Below, piece by piece: positions 62,263-64,000 of a stretch of DNA of 64,000 nucleotides. Position 1 is the first letter of the stretch. Each line of letters begins with the position of its first letter. The stretch lies in contig NC_019678.1 in the NCBI RefSeq assembly GCF_000316665.1, positions 372,001-436,000 of the forward strand, in the 5' to 3' direction. The position numbers were made by a program, and so were the translations under genes. Under the pieces are notes generated by a model, which was not told the DNA's origin, ran no database searches, and saw nothing but the letters and a program-made list of their open reading frames with translations. Source of the DNA: Rivularia sp. PCC 7116 (GTDB taxonomy: Bacteria; Cyanobacteriota; Cyanobacteriia; Cyanobacteriales; Nostocaceae).

Positions 62263-63186
62263 ATGAAAAAAGAGATTAAAGAAGTAGCTGAAACTTTCAG
62301 CAATACGAGTGCATCTAACCAAGCCGCAAATCAACAACAGCAAAGTATCCGAGAAAAAATTATTAACCAAGTTCTCAAAGGTGAAAACCCTAGCAGTTTA
62401 AACTTAATTTTTACCAATTTAAAAGAAGCTAAGCTAATTGGGGTTAACCTAAGCAATATGTATCTTAGTGGCGTTGAATTGTGTAGTGCCGATTTAACAA
62501 ATGCTCAGTTACTAGGAGTTGATTTAAGCGAAGCAGATTTGAGCAACAGCAAATTGGTTAACGCTCAGTTGGCGGGAGCAAATCTTAACAGCATAAAGTT
62601 GATTGCAGCTAATCTTAGTAATGCTAATTTACGAGATGCTAACCTCTGCACTTCTAAACTCAATCATGCTTGTTTAATCGGTGCCCAGTTGTTAGGGGCA
62701 AATTTGAGTGGTGCTGAATTAACCGATGCGAATTTAAATAATGCCTTACTTCACAAAATTTACTTGTGGAATGCCAACCTTAATAATGCTCAGTTAATTA
62801 ATTCCGATTTAACTGATGCCTATATGAACAACGTCAAGCTTAATAATGCCGATTTAACTGGTGCAATTCTTGTAAATGCTCAGCTTTCTGAAGCTAAATT
62901 AAAAAATGCTAACTTAAAATCGGTTAATTTGAATTCTGCCCAATTAGATAATGCGAATTTAAGGAATGCCGACTTGAGCGACGCTTGCTTAGAGAAAGTC
63001 AATTTACAGAATAGCAATCTTGAAGGAGCTATTTTACATAATACAAACTTTCATCAAGCAGCCTTAAATAACGCTAATCTCACGAATGCAAAAGTGAAAA
63101 ATGCTCGCTTCTCAGAAAATACAGGTATCAGCGAAGACGTAAAAATCTATCTAAAAAGAGAGGGAGCTATCTTTGAAGATGAATAA
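62263..63186 (+). CDS. Pentapeptide-repeat protein
   Basis: In this 307-residue protein, after a polar N terminus (about 1-40, Gln/Asn-rich), the rest is almost wholly pentapeptide repeats of the A(D/N)LxN form (for example DLTNA, DLSEA, DLSNS, NLSNA, NLRDA, NLNNA, DLTDA), about 48 units. They form a right-handed quadrilateral beta helix of about 12 turns. The C-terminal 20 residues (SENTGISEDVKIYLKREGAIFEDE) cap it. There is no signal peptide or membrane span, so it is cytoplasmic. Some repeat proteins mimic DNA; most cyanobacterial ones have no known role. Confidence 0.93.
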   Translation: MKKEIKEVAETFSNTSASNQAANQQQQSIREKIINQVLKGENPSSLNLIFTNLKEAKLIGVNLSNMYLSGVELCSADLTNAQLLGVDLSEADLSNSKLVNAQLAGANLNSIKLIAANLSNANLRDANLCTSKLNHACLIGAQLLGANLSGAELTDANLNNALLHKIYLWNANLNNAQLINSDLTDAYMNNVKLNNADLTGAILVNAQLSEAKLKNANLKSVNLNSAQLDNANLRNADLSDACLEKVNLQNSNLEGAILHNTNFHQAALNNANLTNAKVKNARFSENTGISEDVKIYLKREGAIFEDE

Positions 63187-63197
63187 TTACGAAACAA

Positions 63198-63374
63198 TCA
63201 TGACACCAAAGTAATTAAATTAGAAAATGCTTCGGTTGCATCTGCTAAAGCTTTACTTTGAAAAACAAATTCGCTGTAGTCTGCCAAGTTATCCAAACCA
63301 ACCACATTTAACATGACTTCAGCAGTTACCCATGCAGAGGTTTCGATAAATAATTTTCGCCATCTTACTTTCAT
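63198..63374 (-). CDS. Small protein, 58 codons, with strong ribosome binding site
   Basis: This 58-residue frame starts at ATG 63374 with AAAGGAGA eight bases upstream, the best Shine-Dalgarno in this part of the window. The product begins MKVRWRKLFIETSAWVTAEV, continues MLNVVGLDNLADYSEFVFQS and ends in an Ala/Leu-rich helix. It has a basic amphipathic start and an LDNLADYSEFVF core that I associate with small cyanobacterial hypothetical proteins. There is no membrane span. The 3' end is 11 bases from the pentapeptide gene end on the other strand. Function is unknown; I consider it a real gene. Confidence 0.72.
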   Translation of the reverse strand: MKVRWRKLFIETSAWVTAEVMLNVVGLDNLADYSEFVFQSKALADATEAFSNLITLVS

Positions 63375-63825
63375 AACGTTTGTCTCCTTTTTTGAAATAC
63401 CACTTCTTAAGCAATTGATTATTTAAACTTTGCCCTTAGTTAAGAAATGTAAATTATTTCAACGAATGATTTCAATAGCTTGATTAAAAAACTGAGGTAG
63501 TAATTTTACCTCCATAAAAGATGGAAATTACGAATTGACGAAAATTGTGGGCAGCCTGTAAACCTTACCTAGTAAGCTCTGAGCTTGTTTACGCTAGCTA
63601 AAAAGATAAACAGTAATTTGTATCGCATCAGTGTGGGGAACCCGGTTTCTTACCGATCGCACAATCAGATATGGCAGTTTTCACTTGAAGGGACATTTGT
63701 CACAAATCTGAAACCGTTGTAGAGACGTGGCAATGCTACGTCTCAAACAATGTGAAATCAGTACTTAATCTTTTTGTTCAGCAACGCCAAAAAAACAAGC
63801 AACCACCAAAGCCGAAGAATAACAA
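63375..63825. other. Intergenic region with dispersed repeats
   Basis: It contains AACCCGGTTTCTT (about 63640; same word as at 28474) and the fourth GAGACG hairpin (63719-63744). No other gene is supported in the 451 bases. Confidence 0.5.
63719..63744. repeat. Dispersed GAGACG hairpin repeat, copy 4
   Basis: GTAGAGACGTGGCAATGC followed by TACGTCTC; arms GAGACGT and ACGTCTC are perfect. It lies between the 58-codon gene and pepP. Confidence 0.8.
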
Positions 63826-64000
63826 TTAACCATTAACTGTTAATTTTTCTACAGCATCAGCTTGTGTGGGTAAAGCAGCTGTTAAAACTTCACTTCCATT
63901 ATCTGTAACTAAAACATCATCTTCGATTCGGATTCCTCGGACATCTGCAAACTGCGATAAACGTTCCCAGTTGACAAATTGTTTAAAATTATCGCGATTC
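63826..64000 (-). CDS. Aminopeptidase P-family protein, C-terminal end (partial)
   Basis: Only the last 57 residues are in the window; the gene continues beyond the right edge. The fragment includes WERLSQFADVRGIRIEDDVLVT, which is the C-terminal strand of M24 metallopeptidases of the aminopeptidase P (Xaa-Pro) type; the Glu in GIRIEDDV is the last of the five metal ligands. It ends with an Ala/Glu-rich tail and TAA at 63826-63828. The enzyme removes N-terminal residues before proline. The other ligands lie outside the window. Confidence 0.85.
   Translation of the reverse strand, partial: NRDNFKQFVNWERLSQFADVRGIRIEDDVLVTDNGSEVLTAALPTQADAVEKLTVNG

Overview
The window reads as chromosomal DNA of a filamentous, probably heterocyst-forming (Nostocales-type) cyanobacterium. 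The evidence is: at least 18 copies of the HIP1 octamer GCGATCGC in 64 kb; a CphB-like phytochrome; cyanobacterial glycogen synthase; a RexT/TrxA2-like redox pair; the ffh-rpsP-KH-phoH block; LabA-like, ABA4-like and Slr1339-like proteins; several Ser/Thr kinases; and many short tandem repeats with 7-base units. The DNA is AT-rich. I see no tRNA, rRNA, CRISPR array, transposase or prophage. The sequence is cut inside one gene at the right edge (an aminopeptidase P).

Layout. 0-16 kb holds scattered single genes: a DUF559 nuclease between two hairpin repeats, an orphan biliverdin-type phytochrome kinase, an amidase, ilvC, an aldo/keto reductase, a DUF4349 lipoprotein, a double-domain SagB-type oxidoreductase, a LabA-like NYN protein and a Tat-exported PhoD-type phosphatase. 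16.5-22 kb has three Ser/Thr kinases; the first two are a tandem duplication that took an upstream 85-bp repeat with it. 22-30 kb has glgA, two tandem exported HEAT-repeat proteins, a GNAT acetyltransferase and a phosphodiesterase-type AlkP-superfamily enzyme. 30-31.6 kb is a compact TetR-controlled locus with two copies of a palindromic operator. 31.9-39 kb has an Hsp70-like protein, an SMI1-like gene whose 3' end has decayed into a repeat, cysA with a tandemly duplicated 3' end, and exported or membrane proteins of unknown role. 39.8-46.5 kb has an MscS channel, tmk-holB, the divergent trxA2/rexT pair, a pentapeptide/membrane protein and a phosphodiester-glycosidase-like protein. 46.6-49 kb is an operon-like run of three von Willebrand A genes plus a coiled-coil Slr1339-like gene, the best candidate here for a poorly described system. 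49-57.5 kb has a divergent HxlR/CDGSH pair, small membrane proteins, an HAD protein, an outer-membrane protein, an L,D-transpeptidase, a KDPG aldolase and an exported WD40 protein. 57.5-61.3 kb is the housekeeping translation/secretion block phoH, KH protein, rpsP, ffh. The last 2.7 kb has a large pentapeptide-repeat protein, a 58-codon gene with a strong ribosome binding site, and the end of pepP.

Main regulatory readings: RexT (vicinal Cys40-Cys41) with trxA2 and a shared ATTCGAT inverted repeat; a TetR regulator with two ATACG-N4-CGTAT sites; and an HxlR regulator with an AAGTACGTACTT palindrome next to a dual-CDGSH protein. A recurrent oddity is that 7-bp-unit tandem repeats abut or overlap the stop codons of about ten genes, in several cases supplying their last residues.

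All functional calls come from reading the sequence and remembered family knowledge; no database search was run.
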